64,000 bases of DNA from positions 1-64,000 of the forward strand of contig JAQTIA010000003.1 of the NCBI GenBank assembly GCA_029433415.1, in the 5' to 3' direction. The position numbers and the translations under genes are program-made. The notes under the pieces are model-generated. The model did not search any database. It saw only the letters and a list, made by a program, of their open reading frames with translations, and was not told the DNA's origin. Positions 35,349-45,079 of this stretch are shown piece by piece (the stretch's first letter is position 1; each line of letters opens with the position of its first letter). This DNA is from Acetobacteraceae bacterium ESL0709 (GTDB lineage: Bacteria; Pseudomonadota; Alphaproteobacteria; Acetobacterales; Acetobacteraceae).

Positions 35349-36691
35349 TCTCCTGCAATCGTCATGCCGTCAATCCTGATTGATGGCGCATTAATCGTAT
35401 TTTCCATCAGAAGATCGCTGGCAGGGTCAAAGCGGGAGAACATGTCGTTCAGATTCCCCGCGATAGTAAAGCCTGAAAGAGGCTCGGCAATATTTCCCTG
35501 ACGTATCATGAAGCCTGAGGCTCCCCGGCTATAATCACCTGTCAGGGGGTTGATGGCATTTCCCATCATCTCTGTTATCAGGACGCCTTCAGGTATTTCC
35601 CTGATCATGTCTTCCTGCGTCTGTTGGCCGGGGCGCATGATAATATTGCTGATTCCAGGGTGTGGCGCACTCGCATAGGAACGTGCAGCCCTGCCATTAC
35701 AGGGTAGCCCGAGCTGGCGGGCACAACGGCTGTCAAGCAACCAATTGGTCAGCAAGCCATGCCAGGCAAGATTGAGGTCATAGACATCATGTCCCTCCAT
35801 ATCGAAGGGATGCGAACCAAGTCCACGGGGAATAAGCGGCTTGTCTTCAATGGTAACGTTCTCAGGGAAGATTTTTTCGCCCATTTTTTCCGTTAGGAAG
35901 GAAGTTTTCTGAACGAGAGCCGAGCCGTTAATGGCCGCCAGAAAATGTTCGATGAGCGAGGAGGAAATGCGACGGTCAAAAATAACAGGCAGAGTGGCTG
36001 TATGGGGTTTTTGTGGGTGGAGTCTGTTCACCGCACGTTCGGCTGCTTCGCGCCCCAGTGTTTCGCCGTTTTTTAGGTCAGCATAATGGAGGGCGCTGTG
36101 AGAGGCATAGTCGCGTTCCATAGCCTCTTTGGGGCCAGCAACAACACTTATGCTTCGGTTAAAATATGTCCGCTGGTAAGAGCTGAGGAAACCGCGGCTT
36201 GTGGCATAACCTACAGTGCGGCATGCGCGGCTGGCGGAAGCGCCATTACTGTTGGTAACGTCCTTATATCCCAGCGCAGTCTGTTCCATTTCCTGTGCCT
36301 GTGCAATCAGATCAGGCGTTTTCAGAATGGTTTTACGGTCAACAAGGTCGAGCTGGTCTATGGAGGCGGAATCAATCTTGTGGGGAATATCTTCCAGAAG
36401 GCCGTCAAAAGGGGAAGGAGGCAAGGCAGCAGCCATGTCACAGGCGCGTTCGGCACAGTGAGATAACGCTTCTGCCGAGACATCATGCGTTGAAACAAGG
36501 GCAACTTTCCCGTCTATGAAGACACGCAATCCAAGGCCGAGTTGCTCGGAATGTTTGACGCCTTCCACTGTACCGTTTCTCACAAGGGCCGTGTCGCTTT
36601 CTCCCTGCGAGACAACGACATCGGCGTCTTCAGCTCCCTGTTGACGGGCCAGGTCAAGAGCCTGTGTCAGGAGCGCCTCAATTTTGTTCAT
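35345..36691 (-). CDS. pmbA: TldE/PmbA-family metalloprotease subunit
   Basis: PmbA (TldE) forms, with TldD, a protease that matures modified peptides and degrades unfolded ones. The 448-residue protein has the N-terminal ADVVVSQGES region, the DLVDRKTILK linker and the C-terminal RGASGFMIRQGNI / FTIAGNL block. As usual for TldE it lacks the HExxxH zinc site of TldD, which is not in this window. ATG overlaps the upstream M16 peptidase stop by 4 bp. Confidence 0.9.
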   Translation of the reverse strand: MNKIEALLTQALDLARQQGAEDADVVVSQGESDTALVRNGTVEGVKHSEQLGLGLRVFIDGKVALVSTHDVSAEALSHCAERACDMAAALPPSPFDGLLEDIPHKIDSASIDQLDLVDRKTILKTPDLIAQAQEMEQTALGYKDVTNSNGASASRACRTVGYATSRGFLSSYQRTYFNRSISVVAGPKEAMERDYASHSALHYADLKNGETLGREAAERAVNRLHPQKPHTATLPVIFDRRISSSLIEHFLAAINGSALVQKTSFLTEKMGEKIFPENVTIEDKPLIPRGLGSHPFDMEGHDVYDLNLAWHGLLTNWLLDSRCARQLGLPCNGRAARSYASAPHPGISNIIMRPGQQTQEDMIREIPEGVLITEMMGNAINPLTGDYSRGASGFMIRQGNIAEPLSGFTIAGNLNDMFSRFDPASDLLMENTINAPSIRIDGMTIAGE

Positions 36692-37953
36692 GGGTTTAAT
36701 GTCTCATGAATTTCGTCTGGAGTAGGAATATTTTCCGCCAACCCCATGGTGGTCACCGTTGGAGGCGCGCTGAAAAGGGTTTTTGCAATGCGCAGAATGT
36801 CAGCTTCGGTCACGTGGTCAATGCGTGAGACCGTTTCTTCTGTGGGAATAACGCGGCCGTAAAGCTGAAGTTGGCGTCCAATTTGCGCACAACGGCTGCC
36901 GGGGCTTTCCAGAGACATGAGCAGCGATGCCTTGAGTTGCGTGCGGGCACGGGCCAGTTCCGCAGGACTCAGGCCATCCTGAAGGCGGCGGAGCTCTTCC
37001 AGCATGGCAGGGACCAGTTCCGCCGTTTTTTCTGGTCCCGTACCGGCATAGAGGCCAAAAATGCCGCCATCTTCAAAGGGGCTGGCAAAACTATAGACAC
37101 TATAGACCAGCCCCCGTTTTTCACGGATTTCCTGAAAAAGACGTGACGACATACCGCCCCCCAGAAGGGTCGACAGTACCATCGTGCCATAATAATCCGG
37201 TCCCAGATAGCCTGAGGAGGGAAAGCCCAGCAGCAAGTGAACCTGGTCAAGCTGACGGGGTGTCTGGTGTATTCCGCCCTGATAGTGAGCCGTTACAGCC
37301 TGTGGGGGCTTATGGGTTGCCAGATCACGGAAATGCTCCTCAACCAGAGCGACGACAGCTTTATGCTCCAGCTTCCCCGCAGCGGCGATGACGATATTCT
37401 GCGTGCTGTAATGTTCATTCATATAGGCCATGAGCGTGTCACGCGTCATGGAACGAACATTATCCTCACTGCCAAGAATAGGACGCCCCATAGGCTGGTC
37501 AGGGTAAGCGCGTTCCTGAAAATAATCGAAGATGATATCATCAGGCGTATCATTGGCCTGTCCGATTTCCTGCAGGATCACGCCGCGTTCACGTTCAATC
37601 TCATCAGGGCTGAAAACGCTGTGGGTGAGAATGTCGCCGATAATATCGATGCCCAGAGGGAGATCCTCCTTGAGCAATTTGACGTAATAGGCGGTGTTTT
37701 CCCGCGCTGTATAGGCATTGATATGTCCGCCGACATTCTCGATTTCTTCGGCGATCTGCATGGCAGAGCGGCGTTTGGTGCCTTTAAAGGCCATATGTTC
37801 CAGAAAATGGGCAACGCCATTATTTTTCGCCGTTTCGTGGCGTGATCCTGCGGCGACATAGACGCCAAAGGAAACCGTTTCAACACGGTCAACATTTTCT
37901 GTCACAATCCTCAGGCCATTGGCCAGGGTTGTCTGTTCAATTGCGGGACTCAT
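36688..37953 (-). CDS. M16 family zinc peptidase (processing-peptidase-like)
   Basis: A 421-residue insulinase-type peptidase. The inverted zinc motif is HFLEHMAFKGT (HxxEH, about residues 47-57), and the distal glutamate lies in ENTAYYVKLLKEDL. The C-terminal half has the glycine-rich LLGGGMSSRLFQEIREKRGLVYS block. Length and motifs are those of the bacterial relatives of the mitochondrial processing peptidase beta subunit. It follows thrC by 22 bp and is coupled to pmbA. Confidence 0.92.
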   Translation of the reverse strand: MSPAIEQTTLANGLRIVTENVDRVETVSFGVYVAAGSRHETAKNNGVAHFLEHMAFKGTKRRSAMQIAEEIENVGGHINAYTARENTAYYVKLLKEDLPLGIDIIGDILTHSVFSPDEIERERGVILQEIGQANDTPDDIIFDYFQERAYPDQPMGRPILGSEDNVRSMTRDTLMAYMNEHYSTQNIVIAAAGKLEHKAVVALVEEHFRDLATHKPPQAVTAHYQGGIHQTPRQLDQVHLLLGFPSSGYLGPDYYGTMVLSTLLGGGMSSRLFQEIREKRGLVYSVYSFASPFEDGGIFGLYAGTGPEKTAELVPAMLEELRRLQDGLSPAELARARTQLKASLLMSLESPGSRCAQIGRQLQLYGRVIPTEETVSRIDHVTEADILRIAKTLFSAPPTVTTMGLAENIPTPDEIHETLNP

Positions 37954-37975
37954 GAAGGCCTTTATTCAAAAATGA

Positions 37976-39376
37976 TTAACGGGGCTGGATATGGGCTCTG
38001 ATCGCGCTCTGCACGTCAGAAAGATTATTGGGCAATGTGCTGTAGCGTTCCTGGCGGCTGAACAGATCGGCCAGATGAGGCGGCAGTTCAGGCTGGAGGC
38101 CTGTGGCTTTTTTCACGGCATCGGGGAATTTGGCGGGATGCGCCGTAGCTGCGGCAATCATGGGGATATCGGCCTCTTTATAATGCCGTCCGGCTTCCAG
38201 ACCAATGGCACTGTGAGGGTCGGCGCAATAATGTGATTCCGTGTAGAAACGGCGCATGGCAGCAATGGTTTCGTCATCATCAAGACGACGAGCGCTGAAA
38301 TGCTCGCGTATCTTTTCCCAGGCATCATGGGGGACAGCCATGCGTCCTGTCTGCCGGAATTCCTGCATGATGGCGCAGCAGCGATCTGCATCGCGGTCCA
38401 GCATTTCGAAAAGGAGGCGCTCGAAATTGGAAGAGACCTGAATATCCATGGAAGGAGAGAGGCTGGGTTCGACGCCTGTCACACTCATATCGTTATTGAG
38501 CAGGAAGCGGGTCAATATGTCATTCTTGTTGGAGCCGACAATATGTTTCCTGATCGGCAGCCCCATTTGTTCCGCAGCCCAGGATGCCAGAACATTACCG
38601 AAATTGCCCGTCGGAACGGCGAAGGACACCTCCCGATCCGGCGCGCCAAGCGCAAGGGCGGAGCGGATGTAATAGGGGATCTGCGCTGCAATGCGGGCCC
38701 AGTTGATGGAGTTTACTGCGGAAAGGGAAACTTCCTGCCGGAAGGCTGTATCGGCGAACATGGCCTTGACCATATCCTGACAATCGTCAAAATCACCTTC
38801 TATGGCGATATTGAGGACATTATTATCCTGCACGGTCGTCATCTGACGGCGCTGGACCTCGGAAGTGCGTCCCAGAGGGTGCAGAATGACGATCTTTACC
38901 CGTGCCTTGCCCTTGAAAGCCTCTATGGCTGCTGAGCCTGTATCTCCAGATGTGGCACCGACAATGGTGACTGTGCGGTCTTCCCTTTCCAGCACATATT
39001 CAAAAAGCTGACCCAGCATTTGCATGGCCATGTCCTTGAAGGCAAGGGTCGGGCCATGAAAGAGTTCCAGTGAGAAAAGCCCGTTCTCGACTTCCACTAA
39101 TGGCACGATGGCGGCATGATCGAAATGGCTGTAAGCCGCATGAGCCATGGTTCTCAGAGCTTCAGGCTCAATACTGCCAGCGGCGAAAAGGGAGATGACT
39201 TCTGCAGCGAGGTCAGGATAGGACAGACCACGCCATTTCAGGAAGGTCTCACGAGAGATTCGGGGCCATTCCATAGGGAGATAGAGCCCCCCATCAGGTG
39301 CGAGCCCGCTAAGAAGAATGTCAGAGAAAGAAGGATTTTTATCATGAGCGGCGCTGCGCGTAGATCGGTAAAGCAT
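37976..39376 (-). CDS. thrC: Threonine synthase
   Basis: ThrC converts O-phosphohomoserine to threonine with pyridoxal phosphate. The 466-residue protein has the N-terminal LYRSTR...SGLAPDGGLYLP signature, the PLP lysine in FHGPTLAFKDMAMQ, the GATSGDTGSAA phosphate-binding loop and VPTGNFGNVLA. Length is normal for the long bacterial form. First gene of the thrC-M16-pmbA-Tim44 cluster. Confidence 0.96.
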   Translation of the reverse strand: MLYRSTRSAAHDKNPSFSDILLSGLAPDGGLYLPMEWPRISRETFLKWRGLSYPDLAAEVISLFAAGSIEPEALRTMAHAAYSHFDHAAIVPLVEVENGLFSLELFHGPTLAFKDMAMQMLGQLFEYVLEREDRTVTIVGATSGDTGSAAIEAFKGKARVKIVILHPLGRTSEVQRRQMTTVQDNNVLNIAIEGDFDDCQDMVKAMFADTAFRQEVSLSAVNSINWARIAAQIPYYIRSALALGAPDREVSFAVPTGNFGNVLASWAAEQMGLPIRKHIVGSNKNDILTRFLLNNDMSVTGVEPSLSPSMDIQVSSNFERLLFEMLDRDADRCCAIMQEFRQTGRMAVPHDAWEKIREHFSARRLDDDETIAAMRRFYTESHYCADPHSAIGLEAGRHYKEADIPMIAAATAHPAKFPDAVKKATGLQPELPPHLADLFSRQERYSTLPNNLSDVQSAIRAHIQPR

Positions 39377-39399
39377 TATCTGTCCATCAAATGAAAAGA

Positions 39400-40455
39400 T
39401 CAGGGAAGGTCAATCGTGAGTAGTTTCAGGGGAGCTGACATTTTGTCAGTCGTTTCTGTATCATTTCCGGTTCCGGTCAGAATGGCGAGCTTCGCCTGAG
39501 CGGTTCCCTGTGGGGGAATAAAGGCCATGTCCACAGCCTGCGTAAGACGCATGTCATGCGCCAGACGGAGCGGAAGTTGCTTATAGGGAACCTCGATCAG
39601 GTCGCCATGTTCGACATCGATCATATAGAGCGTGTTCTCAGGCGTGATGGCGAGACCACCGAGGCAGTATGAATTGCGCCATTTTACCATAGCTTCGAGC
39701 AATTCCGTGGCGCTGGTTGTGGGGTCATTGAGCAGAACGGTTTCAATCATGAAAAATGGCCCGGGCGGGGTCTGATAGAAAAGACGTTTTCCATCCTGAC
39801 TGAGGGCGAGATACCGTACATTGCCGACACTCAGTCTTTGTCCTTTAGCGTTGCGCTCTATCTGGCCATTGCGTTTATAGGGCGTTTCAGCAATGAGACT
39901 GGGGAAATTGATCATCAGACGCCGGACAATGTTCGTCCTGAGATCGACGACGATAAGGGCAGGAGCCCCTTCATCCGAAATATAGGCAAAATCATTACCC
40001 ACCTGCAAGGCTGGGATATGGCTGGTGGATGTGACCGCCTTCTGAAGGGGGGTGCGGCTTTTGATACGGCCATCAGGCGAGATATTACAAAGTTCCGGAG
40101 TAGCACCCTGTGTCACACCCCACAGACCGTTCCTGTTGCCCGCAAGCGCGCTGAAAGCTGGTAGTCCGGGAAGAGGGGGCTGGAGGGCTCCGGTCTGTGT
40201 ATCAAGCCGGACGATATGTCCTGTGCCATCAAGACTGTAAAGCGTTCCGTCCGGGAGGCTGGCCAGAAGGGGAGAAAGCGTTCCAGAAACAGCCTGTTCG
40301 GTTTTGATTTGTGCGGGAACAGGTGCCTCTTTCAGCTCGTCTCTGGCGTGGGCGGCGGGCGTATGTATCAGGCCCATGCAGGCAAATGAGGCAAGGGTCA
40401 GACGCCCGAAAAGACGGCGCGTGACAGGGAAGTGAAACAAAGAAGACGTAGTCAT
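39400..40455 (-). CDS. Exported beta-propeller protein, major royal jelly / yellow-like
   Basis: A 351-residue secreted protein. I prefer ATG 40455 (MTTSSLFHFPVTRRLFG), which gives a signal peptide cleaved after PAAHA and leaves about 100 bp for promoters to the divergent gene. A further ATG at 40527 would leave only 30 bp. The mature part has propeller-type repeats: VRYLALSQDGKRLFYQTP, MIETVLLNDPTTSATELLEA and GGLAITPENTLYMIDVEHG, the order found in bacterial major-royal-jelly/yellow-like proteins. Enzyme activity is unknown; a lactonase-like propeller is the alternative. Confidence 0.7.
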   Translation of the reverse strand: MTTSSLFHFPVTRRLFGRLTLASFACMGLIHTPAAHARDELKEAPVPAQIKTEQAVSGTLSPLLASLPDGTLYSLDGTGHIVRLDTQTGALQPPLPGLPAFSALAGNRNGLWGVTQGATPELCNISPDGRIKSRTPLQKAVTSTSHIPALQVGNDFAYISDEGAPALIVVDLRTNIVRRLMINFPSLIAETPYKRNGQIERNAKGQRLSVGNVRYLALSQDGKRLFYQTPPGPFFMIETVLLNDPTTSATELLEAMVKWRNSYCLGGLAITPENTLYMIDVEHGDLIEVPYKQLPLRLAHDMRLTQAVDMAFIPPQGTAQAKLAILTGTGNDTETTDKMSAPLKLLTIDLP

Positions 40456-40557
40456 AGTGCTATGTTTGGACTTTTCGTGACATTTGGCAAGATGAAGAAG
40501 AGAGACTAAATGATGATTAATCTCCATAGACTCTGATTTTGAGGGAGAAAAGACGCT

Positions 40558-42270
40558 ATGGCTGCATTGTTGGATGAGGCCCTACAGTCATTCCAGTCAG
40601 GCAATTTTGAAGAGGCTGCCAGCCTGGCCCGTTCCGTTCTGGAGCAAAAGCGGGATGATCCTTACGCTATCCATATTCTGGCATCAATCGCACTGGTGCG
40701 AAACATGCCGGCGACGACCATTGCCCTTCTGGGGCGTATTCTTCCCTCTCTTCCGCAGGCAGAAGATCCTTTTCTTCTGGGCAGGGTCTATCAGACTTTC
40801 GGACGTGCCTTGATGTGTGAAAATCTTTTGGACGCGGCGCGATCGGCATTTTTTCTTTCCATCCAGTATTTCCCGGAGGAAGCTTCGGCTCATGCGGGGC
40901 TGGGAGAGACTCTCCTGAAGATGGGGCAGCCCGTTGAGGCCGTTTCCTCCCTCAGTCAGGCGATCAGGCTTAGTCCGAAAGAAGCGGTTCTCTGGGGGCT
41001 GCTGGGCGCGGCTTATATTCAGTGCGGGCAGTATCAGCAAGCGGTTCCTGCTTACGATCAGGCACAGAAAATAGTGCCGGAAGAGAGCAGCTTTTACGCC
41101 AATCAGGGCGTGGCCTTTTTCCATCTTGCACAATGGGAGAAGGCCCATGATGCTCTGGAAAAAGCCTTTTCCCTGGGTAACAGAAATATGGAGACGCAGC
41201 TCACCATGGCGCTTGTCCGGTTGTCATTGGGAAATGTGCTGTCGGCAAGAAAAATTTTTCAACAGCTCTATAATTCTTATCCTGACAATCCGGCGCTTTT
41301 ACTGGCTTATGGAAGTTTCTGTTATGAGACGGGAGAGCGTAACGAGGCTGAAACGCTTTTTCTGGCAGCGGGGAAATGTGACCCGTCCTGCGACGTGAAT
41401 GACGTTACAGTTGCCAAGGCGGCTTTTAATCGTGGTGCTATTGCGCTGGAAAAAGGTCAGTGGGATGAGGGATGGTCTTTATATGAGCAAAGGAAGGTTT
41501 TTTCTCCCCAGCTTCACGACGCTTCCTTGCCTGAATGGGACGGGTCAACTGGCGAAGAGGCTGTCGCCCTGAAGCTGGAAGGCGGCGCAGGGGACGTAAT
41601 GATGTTCCTGAGATTTTTGCCTGATGCAGCTATGAGACGGCCTTTGAGGCTCGATTTCCCTCCCGATATGCTGGATATGCTCGCATTTATGCCCGATGTG
41701 CCGCGCAGCAGGCTGGTTGCTGCTGGCGCTCCAGTTATTGCCTGGCAAAGTCTGAACAGTCTGCCTTTCCTTTTGGGGAAGAAGCCGGATCCGAAGCCTT
41801 ATCTGCATGTTCCCGGTTCGGTTGAGCCGGATTTGATAGGGCTATGCTGGGCAGGAAATGCTGATTATCTCTATGACCGGCGCCGCTCTGTGCCTGTTTC
41901 CCTTCTGGAGCCTTTGCGCTGGATAAAAGGCGTCAGATTTTTAGGGCTGCAAAGGGAAGGCGTGCCGGACTGGATGGAAAAAGCCCCGCTTGCGCATCTT
42001 TCAGATCTGGCGTTGGCCGTGCAGCGTTGTGCGCTTGTGATCAGTGTGGATAGTCTTGTGGCCAATATGGCAGGGGCCATGGGCAAGGATTTATGGTTAT
42101 TGCACCGTAAAGGGGGTGACTGGCGATGGTCTCATCATTTCTGGTACCGGAATGTCAGACTCTTTGCCCCCGATCAGGAGAGCGACATACCGGAAGAAAC
42201 TTGGAAGCCAGTTATCAGGACCCTCGGGGAGGCTGTTGTGACATGGGCAGCGCAGGGCCATAGGCTCTGA
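40558..42270 (+). CDS. TPR protein with C-terminal glycosyltransferase-like domain
   Basis: A 570-residue protein. Residues 1-290 are TPR repeats (for example AVSSLSQAIRLSPKEAVLW and AVPAYDQAQKIVPEESSFY). Residues about 300-565 form a GT-B-like domain (LPEWDGSTGEEAVALKLEGG, GLCWAGNADYLYDRRRSVP, VISVDSLVANMAGAMG). The combination resembles bacterial TPR proteins with an OGT/GT9-like tail, whose donors and targets are mostly unknown. Its 3' end overlaps the convergent small membrane gene by 56 bp. Confidence 0.8.
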   Translation: MAALLDEALQSFQSGNFEEAASLARSVLEQKRDDPYAIHILASIALVRNMPATTIALLGRILPSLPQAEDPFLLGRVYQTFGRALMCENLLDAARSAFFLSIQYFPEEASAHAGLGETLLKMGQPVEAVSSLSQAIRLSPKEAVLWGLLGAAYIQCGQYQQAVPAYDQAQKIVPEESSFYANQGVAFFHLAQWEKAHDALEKAFSLGNRNMETQLTMALVRLSLGNVLSARKIFQQLYNSYPDNPALLLAYGSFCYETGERNEAETLFLAAGKCDPSCDVNDVTVAKAAFNRGAIALEKGQWDEGWSLYEQRKVFSPQLHDASLPEWDGSTGEEAVALKLEGGAGDVMMFLRFLPDAAMRRPLRLDFPPDMLDMLAFMPDVPRSRLVAAGAPVIAWQSLNSLPFLLGKKPDPKPYLHVPGSVEPDLIGLCWAGNADYLYDRRRSVPVSLLEPLRWIKGVRFLGLQREGVPDWMEKAPLAHLSDLALAVQRCALVISVDSLVANMAGAMGKDLWLLHRKGGDWRWSHHFWYRNVRLFAPDQESDIPEETWKPVIRTLGEAVVTWAAQGHRL

Positions 42271-42505
42271 CAAGAACAACCGTCACAATGATGACGGGGC
42301 CGCTATAGAGCCATAAAAACAGGTCATGAATGCTCCCGTCCAGTATGAGAGCCAGAAAGGGGATGAACAGGGTCAGACCCTGTCCCCATAGGGCAAGGGG
42401 CCGCGGGATTCTGGCGAGAAGGGATGGTGTTCTTTCTTTCGGCGCCGTCAGGGACAGACGCGTTATGGCCCAGAGACTCCAGCATATGAGAAAAAGCCAG
42501 ATCAT
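42215..42505 (-). CDS. Small membrane protein, DUF3325-like
   Basis: A 96-residue protein with three probable membrane helices (MIWLFLICWSLWAITRL; GLTLFIPFLALILDG; WLYSGPVIIVTVVLVRAY). It overlaps the upstream PepSY gene by 4 bp and, on the other strand, the end of the TPR gene by 56 bp. A PepSY membrane protein followed by a small DUF3325-type protein is a common companion of siderophore receptors. The family assignment rests on size and position. Confidence 0.6.
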   Translation of the reverse strand: MIWLFLICWSLWAITRLSLTAPKERTPSLLARIPRPLALWGQGLTLFIPFLALILDGSIHDLFLWLYSGPVIIVTVVLVRAYGPALPMSQQPPRGS

Positions 42506-43911
42506 GCGTTTCTTCCTTTCCGAAGGTTCAGGGAAGAAAAGGCAGCCAGACCAGCGAGAATCGCGCAGCCATCAATAATGAGGCAGGTGACGCTTCCCGG
42601 TGAAAAGAAGGGCCTTGTGAATATATCAAGCGGGAGGAGGCCGAACCCGGCAATCATGAGCAGATAAGGCAAAAAAGAGCGGGCTGTGCCGGCTATGAAG
42701 CTGAGGAGGTAACAGCCTCCCCACAGGCTGAAAAAGGCCAGATTTTCCCATTGATAGACCTCCATAAAAGGAGGGGCAGGCAGACGGGAAATACCCAGCA
42801 AGCCGAGTGTGGCAAATGGCAGTCCCATGATCGTACCGTCATTCAGGGCCTTGTAAAAGCGACATGAAAGACCGGGAGGGGACTGATTTTTGCCCTGTTT
42901 ATGAAGTTCCGCCTTATAGAAAAAGATCAGTCCGCTTCCTGTGAGGGTAGCGCCTATCAGACCAATCAGGGCGATACACCAGCGCAGTGCGCCATGCGCC
43001 CACCTTATTTTATGCACGCCGTGAAGCAGGGCATGGAACGTGCAGGGCTGCGACGGAGAGGAGCTGTGTTTACCTTCTGTGGATATGAAGGGTCGGCTGC
43101 TACAGAATTGGCTTTCATCTCCCCGGATGAAATGCAGCCCCTCCGGGGTATCAAGAAAGAAACTGCCCTCCAGATTGTGCCACTCCTCTTGCCCTTTGGC
43201 GATTATGGGGCTGAGAGGGGGCAAGGACTGATAAGTCAGGGCAGGAGCTTCTTTTTTGCTGTGATGATGGCCGATGAGTCCAAGCTGGTGCAGGTCAAGA
43301 CAGGCTCCCGAAAAACCGATAACCATCAGGACAGGGAAAATGACGCACCCGATAAGAAGATGCAGATCCAGCAGCTTTCTCTTGTCTGGTGCCTGGGGGC
43401 GGAACAGGAGCAGGTCAGAAAAAAACAGCTTCCAGTGCATCCAGAGCCCGGTGATGGAGGCTATGACCAACCCGATAAAGGCGAACAACCCGATCAGGGC
43501 GCCATAAAAGGCGGGAAGGCGAATGTCGCTATGTAATGTAACGAAAAAAAGCCCCCCGACATGATTCCGCGTGGGAATGACAGCGCCCGTTGTCGGGTTT
43601 AACGCAGGGCCGAGAAAATTATGCCCGTCGAAATGCCAGATTCTTATAACAGGGTCATCCCGTGTGGGCAGACGCAAAAAGCTGTTAGGATAATCCTGCA
43701 AGGACTGGGCAAAAAGCTTTTCAGCCTGCTCTATGCCCTTTTCAGTCAAGGGTGCGTTATTCAAGGCCGTCTGGGGTTCCATCCATTGCTGGAGCCCGGC
43801 GCTGAAACTGGCCAGAGTGCCGCTGAAGAACAGGATAAACAGGACAAGGCCAGCCGGGTAACCAATCCATTTATGAAAAAAGGCCAGCCAGGAACGTAAA
43901 AAAGGGGTCAT
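42502..43911 (-). CDS. PepSY-associated membrane protein (iron-regulated type)
   Basis: A 469-residue membrane protein with an N-terminal helix (HKWIGYPAGLVLFILFFSGTL, about 14-34), two periplasmic PepSY-type segments (one near ALNPTTGAVIPTRNHVG) and further helices (for example LIGLFAFIGLVIASITGLWM and LIGCVIFPVLMVIGFSG). Members of this family are thought to reduce or release iron from siderophores taken up by TonB receptors. A TonB receptor lies 4 kb away at 48110, so a link to iron uptake is plausible. Coupled to the small membrane gene by ATGA. Confidence 0.85.
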   Translation of the reverse strand: MTPFLRSWLAFFHKWIGYPAGLVLFILFFSGTLASFSAGLQQWMEPQTALNNAPLTEKGIEQAEKLFAQSLQDYPNSFLRLPTRDDPVIRIWHFDGHNFLGPALNPTTGAVIPTRNHVGGLFFVTLHSDIRLPAFYGALIGLFAFIGLVIASITGLWMHWKLFFSDLLLFRPQAPDKRKLLDLHLLIGCVIFPVLMVIGFSGACLDLHQLGLIGHHHSKKEAPALTYQSLPPLSPIIAKGQEEWHNLEGSFFLDTPEGLHFIRGDESQFCSSRPFISTEGKHSSSPSQPCTFHALLHGVHKIRWAHGALRWCIALIGLIGATLTGSGLIFFYKAELHKQGKNQSPPGLSCRFYKALNDGTIMGLPFATLGLLGISRLPAPPFMEVYQWENLAFFSLWGGCYLLSFIAGTARSFLPYLLMIAGFGLLPLDIFTRPFFSPGSVTCLIIDGCAILAGLAAFSSLNLRKGRNA

Positions 43912-44001
43912 GGAACCAGTTTGGAACGGGGCATAATCGCCTTCTGGGGAAACTAGCCCCCCTTATCGTTTATTTCAAGGATCGTAACGCTGGTCATGGT
44001 C

Positions 44002-44898
44002 TCAGGGGTGGCGATGGAGTTTTCCCGTATCCTGCTTTGGAGGCAGGCCGAAACTTGCCTTATAGTCGCGGCTGAAGTGCGAGGGGCTTTCATACCCGAC
44101 CTGATAGGAAGCCGCTGCTGCATCGAGATTTTCATTAATCATCAGGCGGCGTGCCTCGCTCAGGCGCAGCCATTTCTGATAATGCAGGGGGCTTCTTCCC
44201 GTAAGCCGGCGGAAATGATGATGCAGACTGGAGGGACTCATATGAACGCGTTCGGCAAGATGGGCTATCCGCAAGGGCTGAGCGTAATTTTCCTTCAGCC
44301 AGTCTATGGCGTTTCGGATCGAGGCGCTTGCACTGCCTGTTGAGGCAATTTGCCAGAGGACAGGGGCAACATCCTGCATCAAAAGCCGGCAGTAAAGTTC
44401 TTTTTTGATTAACGGGGCCAGAACGGGGAGAAGCACCGGTTCATCCACCAGGGAGAGCAGGCGCAGCAAGGCTTCGAGGAAGGGGGGCGTGACCTCTCCA
44501 GTTGCGACGCTTGAAGAGGCGGTTTTTTCATGGTGTAGAGGTGGCAGCTGTGAGGCTGTTTCGATAAGCATGCTTCGTTCAAGATCAAGGGAAAGACCGA
44601 GACAAGGCGTTTCAAGCGTTGCTTCAATGATCTGGCTGCTTGCGGGGAGGTCGAGCGCAACGGCCAGCATATGGCTGCTGTCATATCTGAAGGTCTTTCC
44701 GTCGATCATCATTTGTTTGGCGCCCTGACAGACCATGACGATGCCCGGGCGGTACAGGCAGGCGCAGGCCTCGCGGGTTTTTTCGCGCCTGAAAAGGGCA
44801 AGGCCGGGAATGGGGGAGGGGTAGCTCCCCACATCAGGTGCAAGGCGGCCAAGAAGTGTGACCAGCCGCGTCAGGAGAGTATCAGACTGTCGCGTCAT
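44002..44898 (-). CDS. AraC-family transcriptional regulator
   Basis: A 298-residue regulator. The N-terminal domain (PGIVMVCQGAKQMMIDGK onward) is of the AraC_N type found in YqhC. The C-terminal double helix-turn-helix spans about 190-290, with IAHLAERVHMSPSSLHHHFR and VGYESPSHFSRDYKASFG. It is divergent from the aldo/keto reductase gene at 45080, as YqhC is from yqhD/dkgA in E. coli, so it probably controls that gene in response to aldehydes. That role is inferred from family and context. Confidence 0.88.
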   Translation of the reverse strand: MTRQSDTLLTRLVTLLGRLAPDVGSYPSPIPGLALFRREKTREACACLYRPGIVMVCQGAKQMMIDGKTFRYDSSHMLAVALDLPASSQIIEATLETPCLGLSLDLERSMLIETASQLPPLHHEKTASSSVATGEVTPPFLEALLRLLSLVDEPVLLPVLAPLIKKELYCRLLMQDVAPVLWQIASTGSASASIRNAIDWLKENYAQPLRIAHLAERVHMSPSSLHHHFRRLTGRSPLHYQKWLRLSEARRLMINENLDAAAASYQVGYESPSHFSRDYKASFGLPPKQDTGKLHRHP

Positions 44899-45079
44899 AA
44901 AGGCAGGAATAATGTTGCATGTTGCAGGAGTGTGCGTCGTTTTACCTCAGGGAGTCCTGTTTCGGGTGGTAAACTCCACTGGTTTGCAGGATCAGGCAAG
45001 AATAATGCTCAATCGTAAGATCACATGAAGCATTTTGCCATGTCATTTTTCCAAACGATATTTATTTCTGGAGGTGACT

